DNA from: Mauremys mutica | Lineage: Eukaryota; Chordata; Testudines; Geoemydidae | DNA length: 64,000 bases | Direction: 5' to 3' | NCBI RefSeq assembly: GCF_020497125.1 | Contig: NC_059075.1 | Location: 28,680,003 to 28,744,002 of the forward strand | Shown: positions 1-12,600 of the stretch, in pieces | Numbering within the stretch: the first letter of the stretch is position 1 | How the letters are laid out: each line of letters opens with the position of its first letter | Notes under the pieces: generated by a model | Databases searched by the model: none | What the model was told of the DNA's origin: nothing | Seen by the model: the letters and a program-made list of their open reading frames with translations, nothing else | Position numbers and translations under genes: made by a program

Positions 1-651
1 ATAATTCTGACATTGTTTGGAGGTATTTGCTCTTAACATTTCTGGAAAACTTGTAAAGGATTTGTATAAACTTGAGTTAGTACTTGTAGTGATACCACAT
101 CCCAATTCACAGCACAATCTTATTTCAGTTTATGCTTCAAGACGGCTTCTTAGTGGTACTTCTGGATTTTAGTTTAAATTGAGTTTGAAGAGTCCTTAAA
201 AGGTGAAATTAATTTCTCGGTTAATCCCATATACAGAACAATTTCAGCTATTTTTTTCTTTCATAACAAATGGATGTTAGGAACGGCTAAAACCCTAAAT
301 AAATACATTTAAGTAGGACACTTGCATCCTAAATCCAAGAATCTGAACTACAAAGGCATAATTGAAGAACAAAAACCCTATCTCTTTAGCTGCAGCAGTT
401 AAAGCACATAGCTAAAGTTACATTTCATTAACACTTCACTACAACATTGGAATTCTGCAACCATTACATTATTTATATGGAGTTATTTTACAACTTAGGA
501 ATTTGCTTAAAAGATAGGTTTTAACATTGCAAGATGCACTAAGTCTCTCCTGTCCAGTCATCAGATTCCCCAGCTGTAGCTCCAACCTTTGTTATCAAAA
601 ATCACTTTGCCTCCAGCAGTCTTTGGTGTGCTTCCTTTTCTGTCAGATGAT
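1..651 (-). other. PPP4R4: Putative PPP4R4 3' UTR
   Basis: AT-rich sequence downstream of the proposed stop codon, with no repeat recognised. I found no AATAAA or ATTAAA on the minus strand here, so the poly(A) site is probably beyond position 1 or uses another signal. Confidence 0.45.
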
Positions 652-676
652 CTAAGAGTTTGATTTTCTGTTTTTT
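652..676 (-). CDS. PPP4R4: PPP4R4 terminal exon, coding part
   Basis: After acceptor gtataaag (pyrimidine-rich ttcttctttt upstream) the frame gives L-KNRKSNS then TAG at 654-652. The human C-terminus as I recall it ends KSRKSNP, so nearly every residue agrees and the phase fits. With only nine codons, chance agreement cannot be excluded without transcript data. Confidence 0.65.
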
Positions 677-3600
677 CTTTATACAAAAGAAGAAACATAT
701 GTAAAAATTATTGTTGATATATTCAAGCATTCAGTAATATCTTCATATTAAAGTGCCATTATATGAAGCATATCTGATAAGCAGGAGCTACTTGGAAACA
801 CACCTTACAAAAAAAAGTCAATTCACTTATAATTTAGGATATATTTCATAGTGGGGGAGTACTTTTTAAGCAAGTCTGCTCCAGAAGGCTTAAGTTAGGT
901 TGGTAAAATTTGTAACACACCTAGGGAATGATATAGCTAGTGGTTAAAGGTCTCCTGGGTTTTATTTCTGGTTCTGCCACTGATTTCAACATGTGAATCA
1001 GGCAAGTCACAACTTATCATTTCCTTTGTTTACCCATCTGTAAAATACTACTTGCCAACTTCATAAAAGTGTTGTGAGGCTCAATTCATCAATACATGTA
1101 AAGCACAGAGATCTTTGGAAGAGCAGCACTTAATTTCAGAGCTCTGTGCAAACACTGATTCTTGGTACCCCATCATATCAAAATGCATTTCTCTCTATCA
1201 AAGATATATTTAGGACATTCTAATATAGACACCAAGGTATTCATTTACCCCATTTTATAAGAGGGGAAACAGGGCCCAAACCAACTCTGATTGCCATTGA
1301 TTTTAATACTGCCATTAAATGGGACTAGGATAACATTGATTAGAAAGTTATGTAACCTGCTCCAGGCCATACAGAAAGTCAGTGGCAGAAAGGGGGCAGA
1401 AATCAGGAGCTTCTGACTCCCAGCCTTGTGCTCAACCCATTAAACAGTGTTATTCCTCTGAAAGGGTGATAGATACTATATCAAGTTATGTATGCAAACC
1501 AATATTATTATGGGTTCATACACCAATATCTATGGACTGAAAACTGGTTACTGAGATTTTGGTGAAGTCCAGGCCCCCTTGACATTAATGAGAGCTTTGT
1601 TATTGACTTCAATGGGCAAGGATTTCACCCTGCTCTTTAGGAGCCTGATTCTAGACCACTGAAGTGAGTGCAAAATTCTCATTATCTGTATGCACATGTA
1701 CTACAGTAAAACAGATTTCTTAAATTGTCTTTCTGTCAGGCCAACATTTTTATTGAATCATCTATAGAGCCCAGACAGATATTTACTTTCTTTCCTGTAT
1801 TTGAAGCCGTTACCATGTTATATTAAAGTAAGGAAAATGCTTATGCTAAAAGAAAATTTATAAAATCCTCAAAAATGAGGGAATACACATATGAAAACAA
1901 TAAAACTAATCATAATAGTATACGATTGGATTCTTATACCATTCCTAACATTTATGATTCATGTCAATATCTATTCTAGGATGACTCATAATCTAATATT
2001 GTCTATTCGCTAGTAACAATCAGATCTACACATGCTTTTCTCTGAAAATTGACTTAAGAGAGGTCTCTTGTGGGCTGAAGCATTTAATTGATGTACTTTG
2101 GGATTCTTCCACACTCCAAAATATACCGGTACTTAAATTCAGAGCCTTATATCTTCTGTGATTAAGACATCATAGATACAAGAGGAGGCATCTTCAGCAC
2201 AATAATCAACTCATGTAATTTCTACTGCCTGAAAACTACCTAAGGGCCCAATCAAATCACACTAAAGTTAATGAGTGTCTTTCTACTAACTACTGTGAGA
2301 ACTGGATAAGGATTTAAATTAGATTAATTTAAGATGTGTAAATTATTCCAAGAATGAGATGGATCATTTTTCTCTACGTTCATTTCTGATGTGGGCCCAA
2401 GAGGGACCTGAGCTCCACCAGAAGTTTGTAAACATACATTTGCTAATGTAAAAATACCAATGCAAATTTCTGCACCCAGGTACCTCATGTGGATATTAGA
2501 AAGCCCCTTGACGATTGTGGCTCCATTTACAAATCATAAAAATGATTCACTCACATTTTTGGTCATGCTACCAGTGAACTTCTATTCATTTGCCTCAGAG
2601 AGTTGCCTCAAAAGTTGGATACCCTTGTGTATATGTATTGAGAGAAAGTCTGATTACTTGATCATATACTATTATTTCCATAGTTCCCCTGCCTCATTCA
2701 GTGCACAGGATGGATGGTGCTCACTTAAGGAGAAGCTATTCAATATTTTATTTTATACTTGTTCAATGTGTGACCTCATGCCTTCATTACTGCACACTAT
2801 TCAAACCCTGCTCTGAAGACTGAACTATTAATTTCCTCATGAGATTTGCTATGGCACTCTTCATTATAATATCTGAATGCTTCTCAAACATTAATTTATC
2901 TTCACAACCTCTCTGAGAGGAGAGAGTATTGTTTTCCTCATTTTACAGACGGGGCGCAGAGAGATTAAGGTAAAAAGTATCCACTAATTTTGGATGCCCA
3001 AGTTGAGACATCTAGGACCTGATTTTTTCAGGGCACTTACCATTACATAGCACTTTCTATGGTCAAAGCATTGATTTCAGATGCAGCAGTGAGTACACAG
3101 CACTCAGGGGCGGCTCTAGGCACCAGCAAAACAAGCTGGTGCCTAGGGCGGCAAAATCTAGGGGGCGTCCTTTGCGGCCGGGGGGGGGCAGCAGGCTGGG
3201 CCGGCGGACCTGCCGCAGTCATGCCTGCGGGAGGTCCACCGGAGCCCCGGGAGCAGCGGACCTGCCGCAGGCATGACTGCGGAGGGGGCGCTCAGCCGGC
3301 GGCTCCAGTGGACCTCCCGCAGGCATGCCTGCAGCAGCTCAAGCAGAGCCGCCGGACCCGCGAGCCGTCCGCAGCTGCGGGAGGTCCAGCCGAGCCACGC
3401 GGGACCAGCGGACCCTCCGCAGTCATGCCCGCGGGAGGTCCGCTGCTCCCGCGGCTCGGGGGCGCTTCCCAGGCATGACTGCTTGGGGCGGCCAAAAACC
3501 TAGAGCCGCCCCTGACAGCACTTCTTCAAATCAGACCCCAAAGGGTATGTCTACACTGCAATAAGACACCCACAGCTGGCCTGTGCTAGCTGACTCGGGC

Positions 3601-6600
3601 TTGTGGGAGGGGCTGTTTAATTGCAGCATAAACATTATGGCTCAGGCCTGAGCTCTAGGACCTTTCCATCTTGCAGGGTCCTAGAGCCCAGGCATCAGCC
3701 TGAGCCCAGATGTCTACACTGCAATTAAACAGCCCTGCAGCTAGAGCCCCACGAGCCTAAGTCAGCTGGCACAGGCAAGCCATGGGTTATTAATTACAGT
3801 GTAGACATACCAATAGTCTCAAGTCAGGCACCCAGAAAATGAGGAACACGTAATTAGTGTCTATCTGTGAAAAGTGTGGTTGAAGAGACATGCCTAGCAT
3901 CACACAGGAACTCTGTGGCTGAGGCAGGGATAGAATACAGTTTTCCAGGGCAGCATTCAACTGCCTTAACTGTGAGACCCACTCCCTTCTCTTCCTGCAG
4001 TCCCCTGCCTTATTTATAAAACCTTCCAGCTTGTGCAACAAATGAGCTTAGGGTCCTATAAACAGCCTCCTTCACTGCACAAACCTGACTTACTCCCAGG
4101 GACAGGCAACCTTGATTCTGTCACTTCCTAATCGTTTCAGTCCTTCACCTGCAACCTGAATAATGTTTTGAACATAGTTTTGTTTCTGTAATTTTCTAGG
4201 TTTAAAAAAAAAAACACCTGAAAAAACAGAAATTTCATCATGTGGCATCATGCTGATACCCATCAGCAGACTTGCTCTTAGTTCAGGTGACCACACCCAG
4301 ACCTATCATGGCCCATAGCACCCCAGAACTGAAACTTCAAGGAAAAGTTCTGCTCAGTCTTGGGCTAGAGAATGCCAAATGTGGATGGAATCACTGGGAC
4401 ATTTAGTTGCTTGTGCAAACTGTAATTTTTCAAAGACTTGTAACTTGGCCAAATTTGAGCAGATTTTCACAGGCAAGGAAAAAGGCACATCTCTGACACA
4501 AAGACCATGCCCCTTGTCCAACGTCAAGCCCCTGCTCCAATGCATAGGAGCATTACAGTGTCAAAGTAAAAGGTGGCCAGAATTTTTTAACATGGACAAA
4601 ACAATATATCTTCCTCTAATCTCTTTCTCTGAAACAGCTGAACTATTTTGGCTGAAATTAAAATCAGCCTGAGGCACACAGCTAGCATGGAAAATTTCAA
4701 GCCAAACAGTTAGTCTAGCAAAGTTGTAAGAAACTGAAATCAGAGTTTTATAATGCAAAGTGTCAGAAAACCTTAATAATAGGTGTTTCTGCTAGCTCCA
4801 CCTATAATAAACAAAACACTTCACTGTGAAGCTGATAGGGTGGGTTGCTACACACACAGAGCATATTTAAGAAGCTTAACTTAACAGCTAGTAATTGTAG
4901 ACGTTTGGTGTAGCAATTGGTTGTGCTGGAAGAGGAGGCAGAATAAATGACAGTTTTTGGTGCATGCTAATTGTGGTAATGATAGTGTGTGTTCTTGTGG
5001 ATGGAAGAGTAGAGGGTATATACTATTAGCTGGCCTTTCTTTTCTTTCATTTCTGTGAATTTGTAGAAATATGTCAAATATAGCAATCCAAAAACTGCTT
5101 CGCAATGAAGGGGTTTTTTGTATGCATACACAAAAGGTATGAATCATATAATACCACTTCCAATTAAGAAGATCATTATAATTTCAGGTAACAAAATGAC
5201 TAGATAAGTAATTTTGTATTTGTAAACTAGAATGAAGACCTCTGAACAGGGCCGGCTCTAGGGGTTTTGCCACCCCAAGCAGCCAAAAAAAAAAAAAAAA
5301 AAAAAGCCGCGATCGCGATCTGCGGCAATTCAGCGGGAGGTCCTTCGCTCCGAGCAGAAGTGAGGGACCCTCCGCCGAATTGCCGCCGAATCCTTGAAAG
5401 TGCCGCCCCACTCCGGAGTGGCCGCCCCAAGCACCTGCTTGATAAGCTGGTGCCTGGAGCCGGCCCTGCCTCTGAACTAGCAACACATATTTACACATAG
5501 CCAAAGTATCAGAGTATGTGATTGGTTGAAAACCAATCATATGCAAGGGAATACTGATCAACACACAGGGCCGGCTCCAGACCCCAGCACGCCAAGTGCG
5601 CGCTTGGGGCGGCGTCCCAGCGGGAGGGCGGCAGGCGGCTCCGGCGGACCTCCTGCAGGCATGCCTGCGGAAGGTCCACTGGGACCGCGGCTCCGGTAGA
5701 CCTCCCGCAGACGTGCCTGCGGAGGGACCGCTAGTCCCACAGCTCCGGTGGAGCATCCACAGGCACGTCTGCGGGAGGTCCACCGCAGCCGCGGGACGGC
5801 GACCGCTAGAGCGCCTCCCGCGGCGTGCCGCCCTGCTTGGGGCAGCGGAAATGCTAGAGCCGCCCCTGTCAACACATAACTCTCAAAAACAGATAGACAC
5901 ATTGGAAAGACACATTTAAGGAACAGTATGAAAAGACTTGTTCAAAGGGGAAAAATATAGTCCTAAAAATGTTTTTGAGAACCCCAAATCTGGGAATGGA
6001 AAATTGCATGCAACAGATATGGACACACACAAAAATAAACCCTTCAATTTTACAGGCTGAGTTCCATTTGTAAATAGCTCCCTTAAGGTGCTTATAACTA
6101 AAATCAATCACTTACAAGCTCATCTTTCGTGAATGACTGTCTTTAGTCCCATTGTTCTTTTGGTCAACTGAGTTAGCTGTATTATGGGAGGAAGTTGCTA
6201 CAGAGGCAGTGGAAGAAAAGACAGCATTCCCACTAATATTGGTGGAACGAGTCCGGAATGAAGCATCTGAAAGAAAGCAGTAGACAATTATACAGGGAAT
6301 TAAATTGAATGAAACACAGTGACAATACATCTATCAGTAGGTTGAACAGGTGAACAACATAAAATTGTCCTGTCTACAAAAAAACTTGGCTAATTTAAAG
6401 ATTTTTACTAAAAAAATAATTGTGTGGTGAAGTACTGAAAAATAGCTGATAATTTATAGACTTTTTGAGAAGGTCTACAGAAAATGAATCAATTTTAATA
6501 TATGAAATGTCTCAGATATTATATATGTCTTATAGGCAGCTTTTTAAAACTGGGTCTCCCTTTCTACATACAAAATTTGTGAATGCAAATAATTGCAAGC

Positions 6601-9600
6601 ACAATTTATGCCATCTAGAGGTCTAATTTCTACTTTTAAAAACACCAGTCAGGGATGTCCAAATTCATGTTTAAGTGTCTACTACTTAAAAAAAAATTTT
6701 TTTGGAAAAATGTGTAACACAGAAAAGCAACTAAAAATGAAAAAAAAAAGTATATTAAGAATTGGTCAGTGCATAAATATGAACATATTTCTCTATCTAT
6801 TGAGTGCTAGGCTGTCTTTTCTGCTGGTTAATCCATAGGATTCCACCTCTAAATGCTTGCAAATTACTAATCAACAAACATATAAAAAAAATTAAAAATT
6901 CAAGAAGTACAACATTAATGGTTTTGGAGAATGAAATCCTCTTGTTTAGACCATGTTCAGGATATAGAGTAGCAGTGCAAGATCACTGTTTTTGTTTAGT
7001 CCAACCTCGAAAAAGCAACACATTCTCTCATTCCCTTTGCATGCAAAAAATCCTCAAGTGGAATCAGAACCTGGGAACACCGCAGACCAGCATATTTGAA
7101 AATGGTTAATAAATGAGTCCAGCACCTCTAGAGGCAGGGAGGAAATGTCAGAACTTATTACTTCTAATTAAATTTCAAAGGTCCTCAGTGAAAATGGGCA
7201 ACTGCTACTCTGAAACCTGGGCAACACAGGTGCTTTCTGAGGAACAAGGTGATCAAATCAAGGAAGAGCAGTTGGGTCAATATGAACCAGCTTTATTTGG
7301 TATTTTTAAATTGTCCAATTAAAATGACTATCAGAGGGAAATCAGTCAGCTTTCTGCCTGTTTGACTAGGAAGGGGTATTGGAGCAGGCCTAGCTATATC
7401 TGACAGAACATTTGCAACAGGCAATTCTACCTAGACAGAATTCCAGTGCTGCCAACTCTGAGGATTTTATCTCAAGTGTCACCATTTGGATTTTTTAAAA
7501 AGCACCCAACAGCTGGAATCGTGTCATTACTTGAGAATCTCATATTTGAATTAAAAAAATGAAGTTTAGAGCCGATGTGGCTGCAGAGAAAAGCCTGACA
7601 ACATTAACCTAAAGTTTCCAGCACCAGAGACAAATAAAAAGAACTCTACATTTGTTTTTTAATGGTCTGACTCATGATTTTTGAATGCTTGGGATTGGCA
7701 ATTCTGGAATTCCTTCTACAAGAGTTCTGCAAACCTATATTCAGAGAGTAAAGTGAAGCAGGTTTAGTATATAGATGTCTCAAATGTTATGTGCCATCGA
7801 CATTTTTAAACAGTCTAATGTTAACTATGTTTAGGTGAACCATTTTTTATTTGTATAGATTTTGTACTGTATAAACATTTGCCATTGGAAATATCTGTAA
7901 CTACTATTTTAAAAAATCTTTGGTTTGACCACAATATGACTCCAATTAATGCTTGTCCACTTGTTCATAGCCAGAGAGAAATTTAGGCTTAATGTAGTAA
8001 TGATCTTTAAAGATCATTCCATATCTGGAAAATAAACAAATTAAAATATGCAATCTAAAATAAAAAAGAGAGATTTCAAATAATAGAAAACTAATCTTTC
8101 CTGGGATTAACCTTGTTAACCATCATTTCTTGCTTTCCCTAGTCTACCAACTATGGAGCTCTCCATCACTGGCTTGTCTACTTTTCTAACCAGTCACTTT
8201 GCGCTTTATCTTGTGCTGCCCTTTATGCCTGGAACACCCTTCCAGAATTAATTTGTAAAGATCCTATGCGATATTAGTTCAAATTCTTCCCAAGTCTCAT
8301 TTGGGACTACAACAGAACACCAAACTGATAATGATAGTGGCCAGTAGGGATTATCGAATTTTATTTTTTTTTCATTTGCAACTTGATAGTTATCAGATGG
8401 CTAGTTTACGTAACCAGGTGTTGCTATTAGTGTTCCTCTCTTGCTCCTTTCCTTTTGTCAATTATAATCCTATTGTTTTAAAGCACAGAGTCTGTCTTTT
8501 AGTAGGTGTTGGTACAGTATCTAGTACAATGGAGCCCTGATCTTCTCCAGGGCCTCTAGGAGCTACTTTGATACATATAACAACAACAACACTTACCACT
8601 AAATGGTAGCATAGAACCCTTTCCCACTCCTGGTATAGAAGTATATCCTGTTGCAGAACTTTTACTAGAAAAATAATTAGGTGATAAATTACCTATTGCA
8701 CATTAAACTAAGTAAGTCACAAGCAGTGTTTCTGGGTCTTCAAATGTTTGCCATTTATAAGTCCAGATTTGTATTAAAATTATATTTTTTCACCCAAATA
8801 CAAAAAATTCACACCCTTCCCAATTATAAGAAACCACTGATTTAGACCATTATTTAACAAGTGGTGCAAGTAGAAATCATTTCTTGACAGTATGCTGCAC
8901 TTATGGGAGGGACACAAAGGGGGGGGCATGTGACCTCCTCAGGCCCAGGCCCCTGTGCTCTCTCAGTCCCCTTCCCATGATCCACATTCATCCCAGGTTT
9001 GCCTGGGGATGGGGGCTCTGTCCTCCTCCTGCTGCACTGGAGACTTCTTCTGTACAGATCCCAGGCAGGAGGACTCAGGAGATGCAGCTGCATGGAAGGG
9101 CTGGGGGCCGGGCTGCGGGTGGCACAGCTGTGCTGAAGGAGCTGCCAGCATGGGGCTGCCCAGCAGCCCCACATTCTGTTCCTTTCACCGTTGTGGTTCC
9201 TGGGAGATCAGGGCTCTCCGAAACTGCAGCAGTGAAAGGAGCAGAAGAACATGGGGCTTCCTGGTGGCCCCATGCTGACAGCTCCTCCAGCACAGCTGCT
9301 GTACCACCCTGGACCCCGCCCCCAGCCCTTCCACGCAGCTATGTCTCTGGAGTCCTCCTGCCTGGGGTCTGTGCAGCAGCTCTGCCAGAGGACAGGGCTG
9401 GGAGGTGCGGGTGGGGCTGGGGATGGTACAGATGTGCCAGAGGAGCTGCCAGTGCAGGGCCGCGCAGTGGCCCCATGCTCTACTCCTTTCACCGCTGCAG
9501 TTCCCGGGATAGCCCTGCAGCTCAGTGCTCTCCCGGGAACCGCAGCAGCGACCCTACACCAGCAGCTTCTCTGGCGTGGCCAGCCCTGTCCTCCGGTGGG

Positions 9601-12600
9601 GCTGCTATACAGATCCCAGGCAGGAGGACTCAGGAGACGCAGCTACATAGAAGGGCTGGGGCGGGCTACTCCCGTGTGTTTCCAGTATGCCACACCAGCT
9701 ATAAATATCTTACTGGTACGGTGTACCGGACTGTACTACTGTACTTGCACCACTGTTAGGCATGCACCTAACATTAAGCACATGAGCAGTCCTACTGACT
9801 CGTGCTTAAAGTTAGGCATGCACTAAAGAATACTGCTGACCTAGTGCCTTAAGCATTTACTACATCTGCACAGAAGTCTGGCATGTTGTCCATGTAGGGG
9901 TATGGCACAATAAAAGGAGTAAGGGTGTCTGCATAAAGTGGATAGCAATTGCTGCAAAAAGAGTATTCATTGTGCCATTGTCCTGGATGGAAATAGCCAG
10001 ATGGAAAATATATCCTGAAGTGTTTGCAAATGAGAGCACAACATAGGAAAAGTGGCCAAAAGCAGGTATGCAATAGGTACAAACCAGTATTAGGTGATAA
10101 TGGATAATATACCCCATAGGTTATTCAGAGTTCTGAGATGGGACAGGTTATGTCCTGCTTGCACAACTATAAAGACGGCTTGGGGTGTTACACCTTAGAA
10201 TTCAGGAGTACATTTTGGGGTGTATATTCTCCATGTTTTGGAGAATATATATATATTTCTATAAAGGGTAGCCAGAATTTGACCTTAGGAGTGGAATCTA
10301 TTTGAAGAAAACATACTTAGAACACTTGTCTATGTTGCCATATTTTGGATGCAGTGCTTGCGTACTGAAAGAATGGCTTCGAACCAACTTAGATTTCTTC
10401 CCTTCTTTGCCTGAAACAAATAAGCAGCAAATGCATTTATAGTGCAGAAATTATTGCAGTTTGTCTTTTATCAGTAGTAAGAATGTCTATTTACCTTACT
10501 TTTTTCTTAGTCTAAGCTAATTAAAGGAGCTGGAGGATAATACAGCAATAAATCTCATTTATATCACCCCTCATAAACTACCAAACAACAATCAAGAAAA
10601 TATTTAAGTGTAAAAAGACCACATGTTCTCTAACTGCAATGCTTTCTTATGTGCACAACAGGTGAAAGCCTGGCCCCAGGGGAGTCAATGGTATCTTTGT
10701 TTGTTTTCAAACTTACACAGGAGAGATACAAGTATCCTATAAAAATTTTAAAGAGTTGTTTCTTACTTGTTGATGCACTTGAAGAGCTTCCAGAAACAGA
10801 AAGAGATATACTTTTTGACAAAGTTGATGATGTTTTACTGTCTCTACCTAAAACAAAGTTTATTGTAAATACTGCACTCTGATAAATAGCCTTACTTTAC
10901 ATAAAGATATAAAATATTATATACATCTCTGGTATGATAGTGGGGAAAACAGTAATAATACTATAATAGTATGATAGTGGTACCCTAGAAATAAGAGACA
11001 GACAGACAATTATACTACTACCTTCTTAGCAGAAAACATTGTATTGGACATGTATTTTATTAATGAAAGCAATGTAACACACCAAAACCATTTTTTTCTA
11101 AATTACCCTTTTTAAAGAAAAAAAAATCACAAAACAACAAGAGTTCTTTACTAAGTTAAACACCCACCATCATGTTTCCTAAAACAATACTATATTAACT
11201 TCATTTACCAAGAATCACCCCCCTAAAATAAAAACAAGAACCCACAAAAAACAAAAAACTTACGCTTCTTTTCAAATATTTTATCACTGATATTGGTAGA
11301 CCTTCCCTCATTCTGCTGCTTCTCTTTTTCTAATTGTTCCTATTATGGAAACAATTTCATAAGAATGAGAATTTACACTCCACACAGGTTGAAGGCCTCC
11401 TGTAAATGAGCATGCTCCCAACCCACCAACCTACAAATTAATTTCTTCTCTCGATTATTTGAACATAGTCCCCCTCTATCAATAACACTGTCGTGTGTTC
11501 ACTAATGAATGTCGGCTGGAACCCAGCAAAAACTCTGAATGATCTAGTGTGCTTTTACTATAGTAGAGATCATAACAAAAGAGTAGGGTAACACAATGTA
11601 AAGTTGACTTAGGAAATTTGGTCTTAATGTTCCCCTCCATGAAAAATGCTAATTAATTGATGCTTATTATGTTATTTTTTTACAAGGTATTGTTTTCTTT
11701 TAAAAACACATTTCTTGAAACCAAATCAAACCAAACAAAACAATATAATTCCTCATACACGACTTTGAACAAGCTAAGTGTGAAGCTTTAAAGCATACCT
11801 GCTTTTGAATTAACCAAGCAGAGGAAGGGCTCTGAAAAATTTCTTAACAGATGAAAATTACCATTTATTCAGATTCTTACAACTCAAATGTGTCTTGATT
11901 TTTATTAAACTATTTAAAAAAGATGCTTATAGGCTGAGATCAAACAAGAGAAATGTTAGGCAGAAAGAGGAGAAGCTGTAACACAGAAATTGGGCGTTTA
12001 AAATGGAATGCTATATCTATTGTGCAATGTGGCTACTATGATTCTAGACTACATATGAAATTTAAAGGTCTGGCTAATGAACAGCATAAAGATACAATAT
12101 CAACATAGATGGACAATATTTAAATCCAAACTGATATAACGAATGTATTTTTTCAAGCTTTATGCTTTCTCTAAAATTAGCATCTACAGTATTTACTGGA
12201 GTTAATAAACCTCTATTAAAAGCAAGGTATTTGAACCAAATATAATAATTTCTCATATTTTAGTAAACCCATTTTCACATCTGTACTATTAGCTAGTTTT
12301 ATAACAGATAGTACACAAAATTATAGATATATGCATGAAATATCATTTCAGTCAAATTATTTCTATTAACTTCTTCAGTGTGCTTGGTGCTTTCCAAACA
12401 GAGTAAGCATGATCCTTCCCCCTCCAAGCTATGTAACATTAGCTTTGCTTTACTGTACTACATCTCATAATACACACATCAACTGAACCTAGAAAGGTCT
12501 ATTTTTTTCTTTGATTTAGAGTTCTAGTTCCTGTCCACACAAAAAAACTTCATTAAATCATGGTCAAGATTGTTCAAGTGTAGTTCCAATTAACTAAATA

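Larger units (their letters stand above)
677..6115 (-). other. PPP4R4: Last PPP4R4 intron
   Basis: 5439 bp between the penultimate and terminal coding exons. Apart from the MIR pieces, the GTCTACACT element and three hAT MITEs listed separately, it is AT-rich and unremarkable. Confidence 0.6.

Noticed and set aside
3059..3564. Cluster of open frames and a CpG-dense patch that could be read as a promoter or CpG island
   Set aside because: The patch coincides exactly with a MITE bounded by an 8-bp target duplication, so the composition belongs to the transposon.
5184..5783. 199-codon frame on the minus strand and partner frames on the plus strand
   Set aside because: Lies across two hAT MITEs and the sequence between them; the Pro/Arg/Gly-rich translation comes from the CG-rich palindromes.
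8884..9759. 291-codon open frame on the plus strand
   Set aside because: GC-rich transposon interior with repeated modules; several overlapping frames are open, no domain or splice context.
10649..10882. 77-codon plus-strand frame with plausible composition
   Set aside because: It is the antisense of the PPP4R4 Ser-rich exon at 10847-10767.
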